From NCBI GenBank assembly GCA_963721115.1, contig CAVRIA010000006.1:682001-746000 (forward strand): 64,000 bases of DNA, in the 5' to 3' direction. Positions 35,759 through 44,102 of this stretch are shown in pieces. The notes under the pieces were generated by a model. It worked only from the letters and a program-made list of their open reading frames with translations. It had not been told where the DNA came from and ran no database searches. Position numbers and translations under genes: made by a program. This stretch comes from CAVRIA01 sp963721115 (GTDB lineage: Bacteria; Desulfobacterota; Binatia; HRBIN30; CADEER01). Within the stretch, counting starts at the first letter, position 1, and each line of letters opens with the position of its first letter.

Positions 35759-36142
35759 TCAGCGTTTTGGCGATCGAGGACGACGCGGACGAACTGCCTT
35801 CAGCGTCGATTCGAGTCGGTCGATCCGGCCCGATAGTTCCTCGATGTCCCGCCGCGATGGGATATCGAACCGGTCAAGGAGCGTGCCGAGGCGTCTGGTG
35901 AGTTGAGTCTCCAGGCTGGCGAGCAGATCCTCTCGATGTTCGCGAATCCCTCGCGTGGATCGATCTCTCGAATGTCCGCCTCGCGCCTCCGCTCCGGGTT
36001 GGGAGGACGCATCGACGCTTTCTTCCGTCGCTCCCGCCGGAAGATCGAGGAGCTTCTCAGCCTCCTCTTGCAACCTGCGCAGGCTGCTCTTCAATCGACC
36101 TAGCGGCCGAACCGATGAATGGGACTTGTGCCGAGTCGCCAT
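35759..36142 (-). CDS. Small coiled-coil protein with phasin-like C-terminus
   Basis: A 127-aa charged protein, function unknown. The N-terminal helix SLRRLQEEAEKLLDL is followed by an Asp/Arg/Ser-rich linker. The C-terminus, LLDRFDIPSRRDIEELSGRI and DRLESTLKAV, resembles the coiled-coil end of polyhydroxyalkanoate granule phasins (usually xRLNIPTRxDVxxL). A full phasin domain is lacking and no PHA genes are in the window, so the assignment is only a hint. Confidence 0.5.
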   Translation of the reverse strand: MATRHKSHSSVRPLGRLKSSLRRLQEEAEKLLDLPAGATEESVDASSQPGAEARGGHSRDRSTRGIREHREDLLASLETQLTRRLGTLLDRFDIPSRRDIEELSGRIDRLESTLKAVRPRRPRSPKR

Positions 36143-36345
36143 AGTTGTTGGATCGGATTCTCCAGTTGTCTAGCGCGTGGCGCGGCCGGCCTGCAAACGG
36201 AGCTTCATTTGCGCAAAGAAGGCCGTGCGCTTGTTCGGGTCGGAGAAGTCCGGGTGAAGAAACCCAGTTTTGCTGCGATTGACCTGAGCTTTGCGCCTCG
36301 GCATAGTACGCGACCGCAGCGTACGGGAGGAGAGTGGTTCGGAAC

Positions 36346-38754
36346 ATGGTTCGTCGCGCGGCGCGAGTCTTCTTGGCGGGCGCGGCGAGTTTGCTTCTCG
36401 CCACCTCTGCGGGAGCCCTGGAATCGGTACCGGGGGATGCGGACTGCGATGGCCTCGTTACGTCCGCCGATCTTGCCCACCTGGAGGCAGAGCTGTCGGA
36501 CGGTGACGGGTCGGCGACGGATCTCGTCGCCGGTGGTACGGTAGCCAGTTGTTCTGGAGCCGATGCCAACGGCGACGGCACGGTAACAGCTGCCGATGTA
36601 ACCGCCCTGATCGCGTTCATGCACGGCCAGGGAACCCTCGGTGTTGGTACGGGGCCGGTCATCACCTTCCTCGGGATTGCCGCGGCAGACGGCACGGTAG
36701 TGAAGGCGGTTCGTGATCAGCCGGTCCCAACTTTTCAGTCTGCTGGTGGACTGGGCTTTCGCCTCGTCATCGAAGGGCGCCCCGGTCTGTCCGGTGCCGA
36801 CGTCGGTCGACAGGTCGCTTCCGGCTCCGCCGACCCAGAAGGACGTCCCGACATCCAGCTCCTCGTTTCGCGGGACCTCGGCGACGGGAGTCCGATGGTC
36901 TGCGACGAGGGGGGAGTTCCGGGAGTGTCGCCTGCGAACTTCGGCTCGGAGCGGTCAGTCACCGATGCGTTGAACGACATCTCCTGTCGATTGTCAGTCG
37001 TATCGAATCCCGCACGCTCGTGCACGATCGATCGGTTTGGCAGCAATGGTTTCGTCGATCCAGCGAGTCGCATCCAGTTCTGCTTGCCCGTATCCGGGCT
37101 GGAATCCTTTCCGGACGGTGGGACGGTTGCTACGGTGCGCCTCCTCGACGTGAATGGAACGCCAGGCGTCGCCTCTCAAATTATTCTGTACGTTGGCAGC
37201 GAGCCGCTGCCGACGTACACGGTCACCGCGACCCCCACCCCGAGTCCGAGCCGCACCTCGACGCCAACCGCGACCCGAGTCCCTTCCCAGACGCCGACGC
37301 GGACGCGCACGGCAACCCCGACCCCAACCATATCGGGTCCTCCTTCTCCGACATCGACGCCGAGTCGCACCGCCCAGCCGACGGTTACCGCCAGCCGAAC
37401 GCCGTCCAGGTCTGCCACGCCGACCCACAGCCTGTCGCCGAGCCGGACATCGACGAGCACTAGAACGCCTACGCGAACGACGACACCTACGTCGAGCGTT
37501 TCGCCGACCGGGAGCCGTCCACCGACGCACACCCCGACCCGGACGCCGACGAATTCTCGCACCGCCACTCGCACGACGACATCAAGCCGTACACCGACGG
37601 CTCCTCCCGGATCCACCCGAACGCCGACGCCACGTCCTTCCGCTACCGATACCCGCAGCCCGACACCGCCCCCGACCCCTACTCGGACGCCCACCCGAAG
37701 GGAAACGGCGACGCGCACCTCGACTCCTACGAGGGCCTCAACCCGAACGGCTACGGGATCGAGGACGCCGACGCCGACCCCCTCCCCAAGTTCGACCAGA
37801 ACCGTCACCAGAACCGCCGCGTCGACTTCAACGTCTACGCGCACGTCAACCGGGACACGAACGCGTACGCCGACGGTGACACGGACCCCGCCCGATACCG
37901 CTACCCCGACCCTGACGCGAACGCCGTCGCTAACCCCCACTTTCACGGCGACTCGAACGATCACGCCCACATTCACGAGCAGCGCTACGGCGACGTCGAC
38001 GCGTACGCCGACGCTGACACGCACGCCGACGAACACCGCGACGGCTACTGCGACGAGGACGTCCACCCGCACGCCGACGATCACGAACACGCCGAGCGTG
38101 ACGCCGACACCGACCATCACTCGAACGCCGACGGAGACTAGAACTCCGACCTCTACTCCCCGCCCCGGCGCGGACGTCAGCTTCGTCGGAATCGCTCAGC
38201 CGGACGATGTCATCACGGACCCGGTGGGGTTCACGGGTGCCGGATTGCCCATCTACGAGCGTCCCTTCGGCAACAGCTTCACCGTGGTCGTCGAGGGCAA
38301 GCCCGGCCCGAGCCGGCGCAGCGTGGGACTGAACGCGTTCAACTCCGACCCCTCCAACCCGGCCGCCCGACCGGATCTCGAGATCATCGTCTCGCGGCCT
38401 CTCGGCAACGGGAGCCCCGCTGTGTGCGACGACATGCCTCCGCTCATCGGCGGAGTCCCCGCTTCAGCGGGCTTTGCCGAGACCCAGGCCATATCGAATG
38501 CGATCAACGACTTTGCTTGCCGCTTTACGGACGGGGTAGGGGATCCAAGAGGCCGGCCTCCCGGGGAGGCGTGTACGCGTTTCCAGGACGGGTCGTTCCA
38601 CTTCGTCGCGCCCGACAGCACCGCACAGTTCTGCGCTTCGATTGCCCCACCCTTCGCCTTCCCAGTGGGGGATACGACCGTAACCGTTCGCGTGCGGGAC
38701 GTCACTGGACGCCCCGGACCGTCGTGGGCGTTCGTTGTCCGAATCCTCGAATGA
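36346..38754 (+). CDS. Secreted protein: dockerin-like repeats, two copies of an unassigned domain, long TPT linker
   Basis: An 802-aa exported protein of unknown function. Signal peptide residues 1-26. Two dockerin type I-like calcium loops follow (GDADCDGLVTSADLAHLEAE and GADANGDGTVTAADVTALIA). Then comes a domain of about 180 residues starting VITFLGIAAADG. A linker of more than 300 residues of Thr-Pro-Ser-Arg repeats follows, then a second copy of the domain starting DVSFVGIAQPDD. Both copies share F/VGIA, VVxEGxPGxS, SRxLGxGSPxVCD, a CR...C segment and a TVxVRxxDVxGxPG end. ATG 36346 was preferred; GTG 36334 is possible. No cohesin gene is present in the window. Confidence 0.7.
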   Translation: MVRRAARVFLAGAASLLLATSAGALESVPGDADCDGLVTSADLAHLEAELSDGDGSATDLVAGGTVASCSGADANGDGTVTAADVTALIAFMHGQGTLGVGTGPVITFLGIAAADGTVVKAVRDQPVPTFQSAGGLGFRLVIEGRPGLSGADVGRQVASGSADPEGRPDIQLLVSRDLGDGSPMVCDEGGVPGVSPANFGSERSVTDALNDISCRLSVVSNPARSCTIDRFGSNGFVDPASRIQFCLPVSGLESFPDGGTVATVRLLDVNGTPGVASQIILYVGSEPLPTYTVTATPTPSPSRTSTPTATRVPSQTPTRTRTATPTPTISGPPSPTSTPSRTAQPTVTASRTPSRSATPTHSLSPSRTSTSTRTPTRTTTPTSSVSPTGSRPPTHTPTRTPTNSRTATRTTTSSRTPTAPPGSTRTPTPRPSATDTRSPTPPPTPTRTPTRRETATRTSTPTRASTRTATGSRTPTPTPSPSSTRTVTRTAASTSTSTRTSTGTRTRTPTVTRTPPDTATPTLTRTPSLTPTFTATRTITPTFTSSATATSTRTPTLTRTPTNTATATATRTSTRTPTITNTPSVTPTPTITRTPTETRTPTSTPRPGADVSFVGIAQPDDVITDPVGFTGAGLPIYERPFGNSFTVVVEGKPGPSRRSVGLNAFNSDPSNPAARPDLEIIVSRPLGNGSPAVCDDMPPLIGGVPASAGFAETQAISNAINDFACRFTDGVGDPRGRPPGEACTRFQDGSFHFVAPDSTAQFCASIAPPFAFPVGDTTVTVRVRDVTGRPGPSWAFVVRILE
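37216..38160 (+). repeat. Low-complexity Thr-Pro-Ser-Arg coding repeat
   Basis: About 945 bp of degenerate repeats built on CG-ACG-CC-style units, coding TPT/TRTPT motifs in the forward frame. The same DNA gives Val-Gly-rich open frames on the other strand, which are artefacts. Such tracts in surface proteins act as extended spacers and are prone to length change and misassembly. Confidence 0.8.
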
Positions 38755-38773
38755 GTGGGGGCCGCTCTCGACG

Positions 38774-40141
38774 TCAAGCGGCATGGAGGCGCCGTGCGAT
38801 CAGCAGCTTGAAGTGCGTGGGCCGCTTGCCGAGAAACTCTCCGATCGTTCGCTGTACGTAGCGGCGCACGGGCACCCGTTCGCCAGTGTCATCCTTCCAA
38901 GTGAGTGAGGTGCGTCGCCATTCTGTCTCGGGGCCCGCTCCGATCACGGCGAGCATCCAGCCCAGCGTGCGATAGCGGACGATGAGCTCGGCGGCGCTTT
39001 CGTCGAGCGCGACTTCGGCACGGCGCGCCAACTCTGCTTGGGGCCCGAAGTAGGTGAGGTCGAAGCCAGCTTCCCGGCAAGCTCGTGAGACCACCGAGAA
39101 GTCGACCATGAAAGTGATGTCGTCCCGCCCGGGATCGTCGTAGACGTTCCTTTGTGAGCGCGGGGGGCCGGCGAAAACGCGTTCCTGCTCTGCAGTTTCG
39201 AGGTGGAAGTGGTGCGTGTTTCCGTAGTCGATCCAGAGGATTTCCGACCGCTCGTGGAGTGACGCGAGGTTGCGAACTGCGGATTCGATCGCCGGACACG
39301 CGAAATACGGGAAGGGGAGAGCGCCCGGTTCGAATGCCTCGGGGCAGTGTCGGCGCAAGAATGTCTGGAGTGTCCGGATTCGACGAATCGGGATGGCCAC
39401 CTCCTCGAATGTCAGTTGGCCGCGAAGACGCTCATTGCGGAGGGCGGCCGTGAGGTCGGCGGATTCAACGGCCAGGCCCCGGAGTCGTGGAACGACGAAA
39501 ACAACGCCGGTACGACCGTCTTGTCCTTGTACCACCTTGTGGTGCGCGAAGCAGTCGAGGATCTCGTTGGCGATGACGATCCCACGAGCGGCGAACGGCT
39601 TTGCGCGTCGCGTGGGCCTGGTCACGTCCATTCGGCTCCAGGTCACGATTTCCGACAGAAAGTTCAGATGGCGCCGCTGGCGCTCGACGAGAGCTTCACT
39701 GCGCTCGACGATCCGATAGCGCAGAGCGCCGGCAAACCGCCCCCAGGATTTTTCGTGTCGGCCGCGTTCCAAGGTCCATAGAACCGTATCCGCGCAAAGC
39801 TGACCGTTTCCGGCTCCCACTTCACAGATTTCGAATGAATCCGGCCTTCTCGCCGTTCGCCATCGCCGATAGGCGTATTCCGCCACCATGCGTCCGAAGA
39901 GGGGGGACAGCGCCAGGGGATAGGTGTCGTAGTGACCGCCACCACCGAAGCGAACAGTGCCGCTGCTGTAGTAGCCGTAACCGGGGGCGAACAGAGCTGC
40001 GTCGACGAAATCACGGTACGAGGGGAAGAGCCGGACGATGGCATCGACCTCGGTGTGGGGCGCCCAACGCACTGGCGTCTGTTCCTGTTCCTTCTCGGTG
40101 CGCGGCACACTGCTGTCTAACACGCTAGCCGAGGGCGGCAA
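38774..40141 (-). CDS. SAM-dependent methyltransferase, MidA/NDUFAF7 family (DUF185)
   Basis: A 455-aa methyltransferase. The family start motif appears as ALFAPGYGYYSSG, followed by DTYPLALSPLFGRMVAEY. The SAM loop is ICEVGAGNGQL, and VIANEILDCFAHHKVV matches the NELxDAxP motif. NDUFAF7 relatives methylate an Arg of a respiratory complex I subunit; bacterial targets are mostly unknown. Typical members run 350-400 aa, so this one is slightly long. It ends 20 bp from the convergent dockerin-like gene. Confidence 0.83.
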   Translation of the reverse strand: MPPSASVLDSSVPRTEKEQEQTPVRWAPHTEVDAIVRLFPSYRDFVDAALFAPGYGYYSSGTVRFGGGGHYDTYPLALSPLFGRMVAEYAYRRWRTARRPDSFEICEVGAGNGQLCADTVLWTLERGRHEKSWGRFAGALRYRIVERSEALVERQRRHLNFLSEIVTWSRMDVTRPTRRAKPFAARGIVIANEILDCFAHHKVVQGQDGRTGVVFVVPRLRGLAVESADLTAALRNERLRGQLTFEEVAIPIRRIRTLQTFLRRHCPEAFEPGALPFPYFACPAIESAVRNLASLHERSEILWIDYGNTHHFHLETAEQERVFAGPPRSQRNVYDDPGRDDITFMVDFSVVSRACREAGFDLTYFGPQAELARRAEVALDESAAELIVRYRTLGWMLAVIGAGPETEWRRTSLTWKDDTGERVPVRRYVQRTIGEFLGKRPTHFKLLIARRLHAA

Positions 40142-40215
40142 GTTGCGCGCTTCCGGGCAGCAAGGCGAAGCGACTCAGCAGCTCCTTGGCTCCGTGTTGG
40201 CGCGAGAAGCCTGAA

Positions 40216-40244
40216 TTGACTGTATCTGGGGCTTCGGCTAGAAT
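40216..40244 (+). promoter_or_regulatory. Sigma-70-like promoter upstream of the zinc-ribbon pair
   Basis: TTGACT at 40216-40221 and TAGAAT at 40239-40244, spacing 17 bp. This is the best promoter-like match I saw in the window. The start site would be near 40251, leaving a 5' leader of about 130 nt before the ATG at 40384. Confidence 0.6.
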
Positions 40245-40383
40245 ACAGCGCTATCACGGCCCCTTGGCCACAGTGCACTTTCGTTGCGTCGACAACGTCA
40301 GAACCCGAGTGCACAACCAATCAGGTTCACCGCGCAAATGTGGACGGCGCGGATCGAGCGAGCGCGTAAGGAGGAAGTTCATC

Positions 40384-40557
40384 ATGGCGGAGAAGAAGGC
40401 CAAAACCGCCCAGAAGGGAAGCAGTGCGGCCCTGCGGCATGCCTGTCCGAGCTGCGGAGCGGACAGCCGTGTGACGTATTTTACCGGCTTCGGTTCCAAG
40501 GGGTTTTTCTGGGTGTGTGAGAAAGGGTGCGGGTACATGGCCCGCACGCGGTCGTAA
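40384..40557 (+). CDS. 57-aa basic zinc-ribbon protein
   Basis: A 57-residue protein with a Lys/Ala-rich N-terminus followed by a four-Cys ribbon: CPSCGADSRV, then WVCEKGCGYMARTRS. Spacing CxxC-N22-CxxxC is near that of small ribosomal or RNA-binding ribbons. A strong AAGGAGG site precedes ATG 40384. It stands 24 bp before another small Cys-rich protein, and both follow a good promoter. Function unknown; nucleic-acid binding is plausible. Confidence 0.7.
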   Translation: MAEKKAKTAQKGSSAALRHACPSCGADSRVTYFTGFGSKGFFWVCEKGCGYMARTRS

Positions 40558-40581
40558 CGAGCAACAGCGAGGAGAAAGCCA

Positions 40582-40950
40582 ATGGCTCGAGCGCCGAAGA
40601 AGGGCAAAGCGGCAGCAAAGACCAAAAAGGGATATAGCGTATTCGACGCCGACGCTGGTTCCGACACCCAGGAAGACAGCGATCTTCCAAAGGACGAGGC
40701 CGGGCGGCGCAAGATCAAACGGCAATACGAGACTCTGCTTGGTATCCGTATCGAGAAGCTCAAAGGCCGTATTCTGAATCGGGAACGGATCAACAAGACA
40801 ATCGAAGGGGTCTACTTCATTTGCGTCGAGTGCAAGAAGGTTTGCCACAACATGGACGACGGCCTCGTCGAGGACCCGAACAACGTACAGAATCTCTGTG
40901 GGACCTGTGCAAAGACAAAGGGCAAGGGAAAACAGGGCGTCGCGGCCTGA
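40582..40950 (+). CDS. 122-aa Lys-rich protein with four-Cys motif
   Basis: A 122-aa protein not recognised. Its Lys/Ala-rich N-terminus resembles that of the 57-aa neighbour. An acidic stretch follows (DADAGSDTQEDSDLPKDEAG), then a basic helix, and two Cys pairs, FICVECKKVCHNM and NLCGTCAKTKGKG, likely binding zinc. GAGGAG lies upstream of the ATG. The pair probably acts together, perhaps on RNA or DNA; no enzymatic motif is visible. Confidence 0.68.
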   Translation: MARAPKKGKAAAKTKKGYSVFDADAGSDTQEDSDLPKDEAGRRKIKRQYETLLGIRIEKLKGRILNRERINKTIEGVYFICVECKKVCHNMDDGLVEDPNNVQNLCGTCAKTKGKGKQGVAA

Positions 40951-40986
40951 CCGCCCTCGGCTGACGTGATCCGTGGAGGCCGCATG

Positions 40987-42012
40987 CTACTCGAGGCAAC
41001 GGATCACGGCGCGGAAGTCTGACGGGAGCGGTGCTTCGACGAGAAGCGTCGTATCGCGAACCGGATGTCGGAATCCGATCCGGCAGGCGTGCAGCATGGT
41101 GCGAGGAACGTCAGCCGGCGGGTGGGGAGCTGGGTCGTAGAGGGGGTCACCGAGAACAGGGTGACCGATCGACGCGAGGTGCAGGCGGATCTGGTGTCGC
41201 ACACCCGTGGAGATGCTCACCGCGAGCAACGATGCCGATGCCAGGCGCGCCAGCGGCCGATATCGAGTCTCGGCCGGGCGGGCTCCGAGATGGCGGGCAC
41301 GCTCGGGATTCGGGCAAACGCACATCCGCCGCGGTTGACGGGGGCTGTGGGCGATGGGCACCCGAATGACGCCCCGCTTCGTTACGTCCCCTCGCACCAG
41401 GGCGAGGTAGCGCTTATGGATCTCCAGGCGACGAAACTGCTGTCGCAACAGGGCGTGGACCTCTGCAGTGCGAGCCGCGAGCAGCACGCCCGATGTCACA
41501 GTATCCAGGCGATGGACGACCCCCGCTTCCAACGGCGCGCCGACTCGGGTCGTTTCGGGATAGCGGGCAATCAGGTAGTTGGCGACGGTGTCGCGGTCAC
41601 TCCAACGCAACGCGAGCGAAGGCATTCCAGAAGGCTTGTCCACGGCGACGATGACGGGGTCTTCGTAGAGGATTCGAACTGGCAGGTCCGGTTGCGGAAG
41701 AAGGTTGCCTATCGACTCGTGAAGGACGATCCGAACGATATCCCCCGGCCGGACGATTTCTCCCTTCCCGGCTCGCTTGCCGTTGATCGTGACCGTGGCC
41801 GTTACGAACAGCTTGCGGCTCTGCCGCCTCGAGATCCCGGACAATCTGTCGCGCAAAAAGACGTCGAGCCGAGAGCTCCAGCCGCTCGACACGACCACTT
41901 CGGTACCGGTCCCGGATCCAATCCACCAGTCACCGATCGTCGACTCTTTGGATCTATCGGAGGGGTGCATCTGATGCGATCTTCCGCCGCCGCGAGCGGC
42001 GTCTTCCCTCAT
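40987..42012 (-). CDS. RluA-family RNA pseudouridine synthase with S4 domain
   Basis: A 341-aa enzyme that isomerises uridines in rRNA or tRNA. The N-terminal part has an S4 RNA-binding domain (RLDVFLRDRLSGISRRQSRK, then GKRAGKGEIVRPGDIVRI). The catalytic domain has VRILYEDPVIVAVDKPSGMP and the active-site Asp in VVHRLDTVTSGVLLAA, and ends with TGVRHQIRLHLASIGHPVLG. This fits RluC/RluD-type enzymes; the target base is unknown. The start is either ATG 42012 or ATG 41970. It is divergent from the aminotransferase gene with only 14 bp between. Confidence 0.92.
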   Translation of the reverse strand: MREDAARGGGRSHQMHPSDRSKESTIGDWWIGSGTGTEVVVSSGWSSRLDVFLRDRLSGISRRQSRKLFVTATVTINGKRAGKGEIVRPGDIVRIVLHESIGNLLPQPDLPVRILYEDPVIVAVDKPSGMPSLALRWSDRDTVANYLIARYPETTRVGAPLEAGVVHRLDTVTSGVLLAARTAEVHALLRQQFRRLEIHKRYLALVRGDVTKRGVIRVPIAHSPRQPRRMCVCPNPERARHLGARPAETRYRPLARLASASLLAVSISTGVRHQIRLHLASIGHPVLGDPLYDPAPHPPADVPRTMLHACRIGFRHPVRDTTLLVEAPLPSDFRAVIRCLE

Positions 42013-42026
42013 TAGACTTAGATCTC

Positions 42027-43217
42027 ATGAAACGACAAGATGGTGGCGCCGAGGCGGGATCGAGCCAGGAAGAAATGACGACGATCGACTGGAGCTTGTG
42101 GAAGAGGGAGTTCCCTTCGTGTTCGAGGGCTGTTCACATGAACCACGCGGGAATCTCCCCTCTGCCGCGCCGCGTTTCGCAGGCATTGCACGATTTTGCC
42201 GACGAGGCGTTGTCCCTCGACCCATCCGTCTACGTCGAATGGGAACGGCGAGTCGACCGGGCGCGCTGCAGTTTCGCGAAATTGATTGGAGCCGAGACGT
42301 CGGAGATCGCCTTCGTGCGCAATACGTCCGAAGGCCTTTCTCTCATTGCCGGGGGCTTGGAATGGCGTGAAGGTGACAACGTCATTGGGATCGCGGATGA
42401 ATATCCCTCCAATGTGTACCCGTGGTGGGGGCTGCGCCGCTTCGGCGTCGAAACTCGTCTTCTCGACCGGCCACGGTCGCGATTCGGGGTCGACGACATC
42501 GGTCGACTCGTCGATTCCAGGACCCGCGTGCTGGCCGTCAGCGCCGTCGATTGGCAGAGTGGGTTTCGCGCCAACCTCGCCGAGCTCGGAAGCCTTTGCC
42601 AGGAGCGCGGAATTCTCTTCTGTGTCGATGGCATTCAGGCGGTCGGGGCATTGGCGGTCGATGTCCGCGCGTGCGGCATCGATTGCATGGCGATGGGCGG
42701 ACACAAATGGCTGCTGGCTCCGGAAGGTTGCGGCGCTCTGTTCGTCTCGAAGCGGATCGTGGAGCGCTTTCGTCCGCCCCTTCTCGGTTGGAAGAGCGTG
42801 ACGGATCCGAACCGATATCTGCCCTATCACTTCGATCTGCGCCACGATGCTGCGCGTTTTGAGCCGGGCACGGAGTCCCATGTCGGCGTGCGTGCCCTGG
42901 GGACGGCTGTCGATCTCCTGCTCGAGATAGGTCCTCCCGCCATCGAAGCGAGACTGTTCGACCTCACAGGCCAATTGGGAGAGGGGTTGCGCCGCCTCGG
43001 AGCGGAGATGCTGAGTCCATGGGCGATCGATGAGCGGTCGGGTATCGTCACGTTTCGTCTCGGCGATACGAATGCTTTGCTCGGTGCGTTGGCGGGCGCG
43101 AAGATCATCGCTCGGCCCCGCATGGGAGGTGTACGCCTCGCACCTCACTTCTACAACGATGACGAGGACATCTCCTTCGTCCTCGACGTGGTCGGCACGC
43201 ATCAGCGCTCGCTGTGA
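42027..43217 (+). CDS. Class-V aminotransferase (cysteine desulfurase/isopenicillin-N epimerase-like)
   Basis: A 396-aa fold-type I PLP enzyme. It opens HMNHAGISPLPRRVSQALHD, has FVRNTSEGLSLIAGGLEW and the cofactor aspartate region FCVDGIQAVGALAVDVR. The PLP lysine is in MAMGGHKWLLAPEGCGALFV. In cysteine desulfurases a conserved Cys loop lies further on; here no clear RSGxHC motif is seen, so a desulfurase role is doubtful. Its 3' end overlaps the convergent hydrolase gene by 16 bp. Confidence 0.85.
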   Translation: MKRQDGGAEAGSSQEEMTTIDWSLWKREFPSCSRAVHMNHAGISPLPRRVSQALHDFADEALSLDPSVYVEWERRVDRARCSFAKLIGAETSEIAFVRNTSEGLSLIAGGLEWREGDNVIGIADEYPSNVYPWWGLRRFGVETRLLDRPRSRFGVDDIGRLVDSRTRVLAVSAVDWQSGFRANLAELGSLCQERGILFCVDGIQAVGALAVDVRACGIDCMAMGGHKWLLAPEGCGALFVSKRIVERFRPPLLGWKSVTDPNRYLPYHFDLRHDAARFEPGTESHVGVRALGTAVDLLLEIGPPAIEARLFDLTGQLGEGLRRLGAEMLSPWAIDERSGIVTFRLGDTNALLGALAGAKIIARPRMGGVRLAPHFYNDDEDISFVLDVVGTHQRSL

Positions 43218-44086
43218 GAGATCTCGGTGGCGTTCAGGTTCTCGATCAGGATGTCGCTGATTTTTCGTGACGCGAGCGCGAAGTAGTGGCCGACGCCTCG
43301 CACCTCGATGTTGAAGGCGCCCGGATAGTATGCCCTGTCGGTGGGAGCCAACAAGGCGTCGAAACCGGAATAGATGACGATGATGTTGTCTGGCGACAGT
43401 ATGCTGTCCGCGGCTGCCAGCTCCCGCAGGACGGGCGAGCCAGGTTGCAGCTGGCGCAACCAGGGGATGCGGCACAGTGGTACTTCCGTTCCCTGGTGCG
43501 GGGTGCCAAGGGTGGCTACGGCATAGATCCCCTGGCCCAGGGTCTTCTGATGATAGCGGCGCGCGACGAGTCCCCCGGTGCCGTGCCCGATCAGTGCCAG
43601 TTTTACGTTGGCACGCATGAGTCTTCGAAAGCATCGCTCGACTTCCTCAACCGCGGTGTCCAGATCCCCCGGTAGGGCATGGTCGGTTCCCAGGGTGGAA
43701 GCCCAGCCTGCCCGGCGCAACCGGCGGCGGAGAAGATCGTACATGTGATCGGGGACACCGATGTCCGGCAGCAGAATGGCGATCGCCCTTGCATCTGCCG
43801 TCACCCGGAGGCGGCGTTGCAACCACCGTGATGGCTGGAGAAGCAGAATCACGGCGACTGCGGCGGATTCGGCAAGGAAGGCGCGGAAGGCCGCCGCCCT
43901 CGGAAGCCGCTCCTGGCAATCGGGATGCTCCGACACGACGCGGCGCCTAGCCGCGTACAGTCCGGCCGTGACGGCCAGCGGCACGGCCGCGACCGCGGCG
44001 ATTCCAAGAAGAACGAACGTCACGCAGAAGGCGCTTATCCCAGTGGCGTCCCGGTGCCAAATGCTTGCTTTCACCTGGTGGTTCAC
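43202..44086 (-). CDS. Membrane-anchored alpha/beta-hydrolase fold protein lacking the Ser nucleophile
   Basis: A 294-aa protein. Two N-terminal hydrophobic segments (FCVTFVLLGIAAVAAVPLAV and SAAVAVILLL) would place it in the inner membrane. The rest is a lipase-like fold: AIAILLPDIGVPDHMYDLLR, then the nucleophile elbow region ALIGHGTGGLVARRY, where the usual GxSxG reads GHGTG. Residue 169, codon 43580-43582, is GGC rather than AGC. The acid region YSGFDALLAPTDRAY and a His in GVGHYFALAS are kept. GTG 44086 was used; no clear ribosome site. It is divergent from manC by 16 bp. It is likely catalytically dead or uses another residue. Confidence 0.7.
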   Translation of the reverse strand: MNHQVKASIWHRDATGISAFCVTFVLLGIAAVAAVPLAVTAGLYAARRRVVSEHPDCQERLPRAAAFRAFLAESAAVAVILLLQPSRWLQRRLRVTADARAIAILLPDIGVPDHMYDLLRRRLRRAGWASTLGTDHALPGDLDTAVEEVERCFRRLMRANVKLALIGHGTGGLVARRYHQKTLGQGIYAVATLGTPHQGTEVPLCRIPWLRQLQPGSPVLRELAAADSILSPDNIIVIYSGFDALLAPTDRAYYPGAFNIEVRGVGHYFALASRKISDILIENLNATEISHSER

Positions 44087-44102
44087 CGATCATGCGCGCT
44101 TC

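Noticed and set aside
37176..38120. A Val-Gly-rich 314-codon frame on the minus strand
   Set aside because: It is the reverse reading of the TPT repeat tract in the dockerin-like gene; composition alone explains it.
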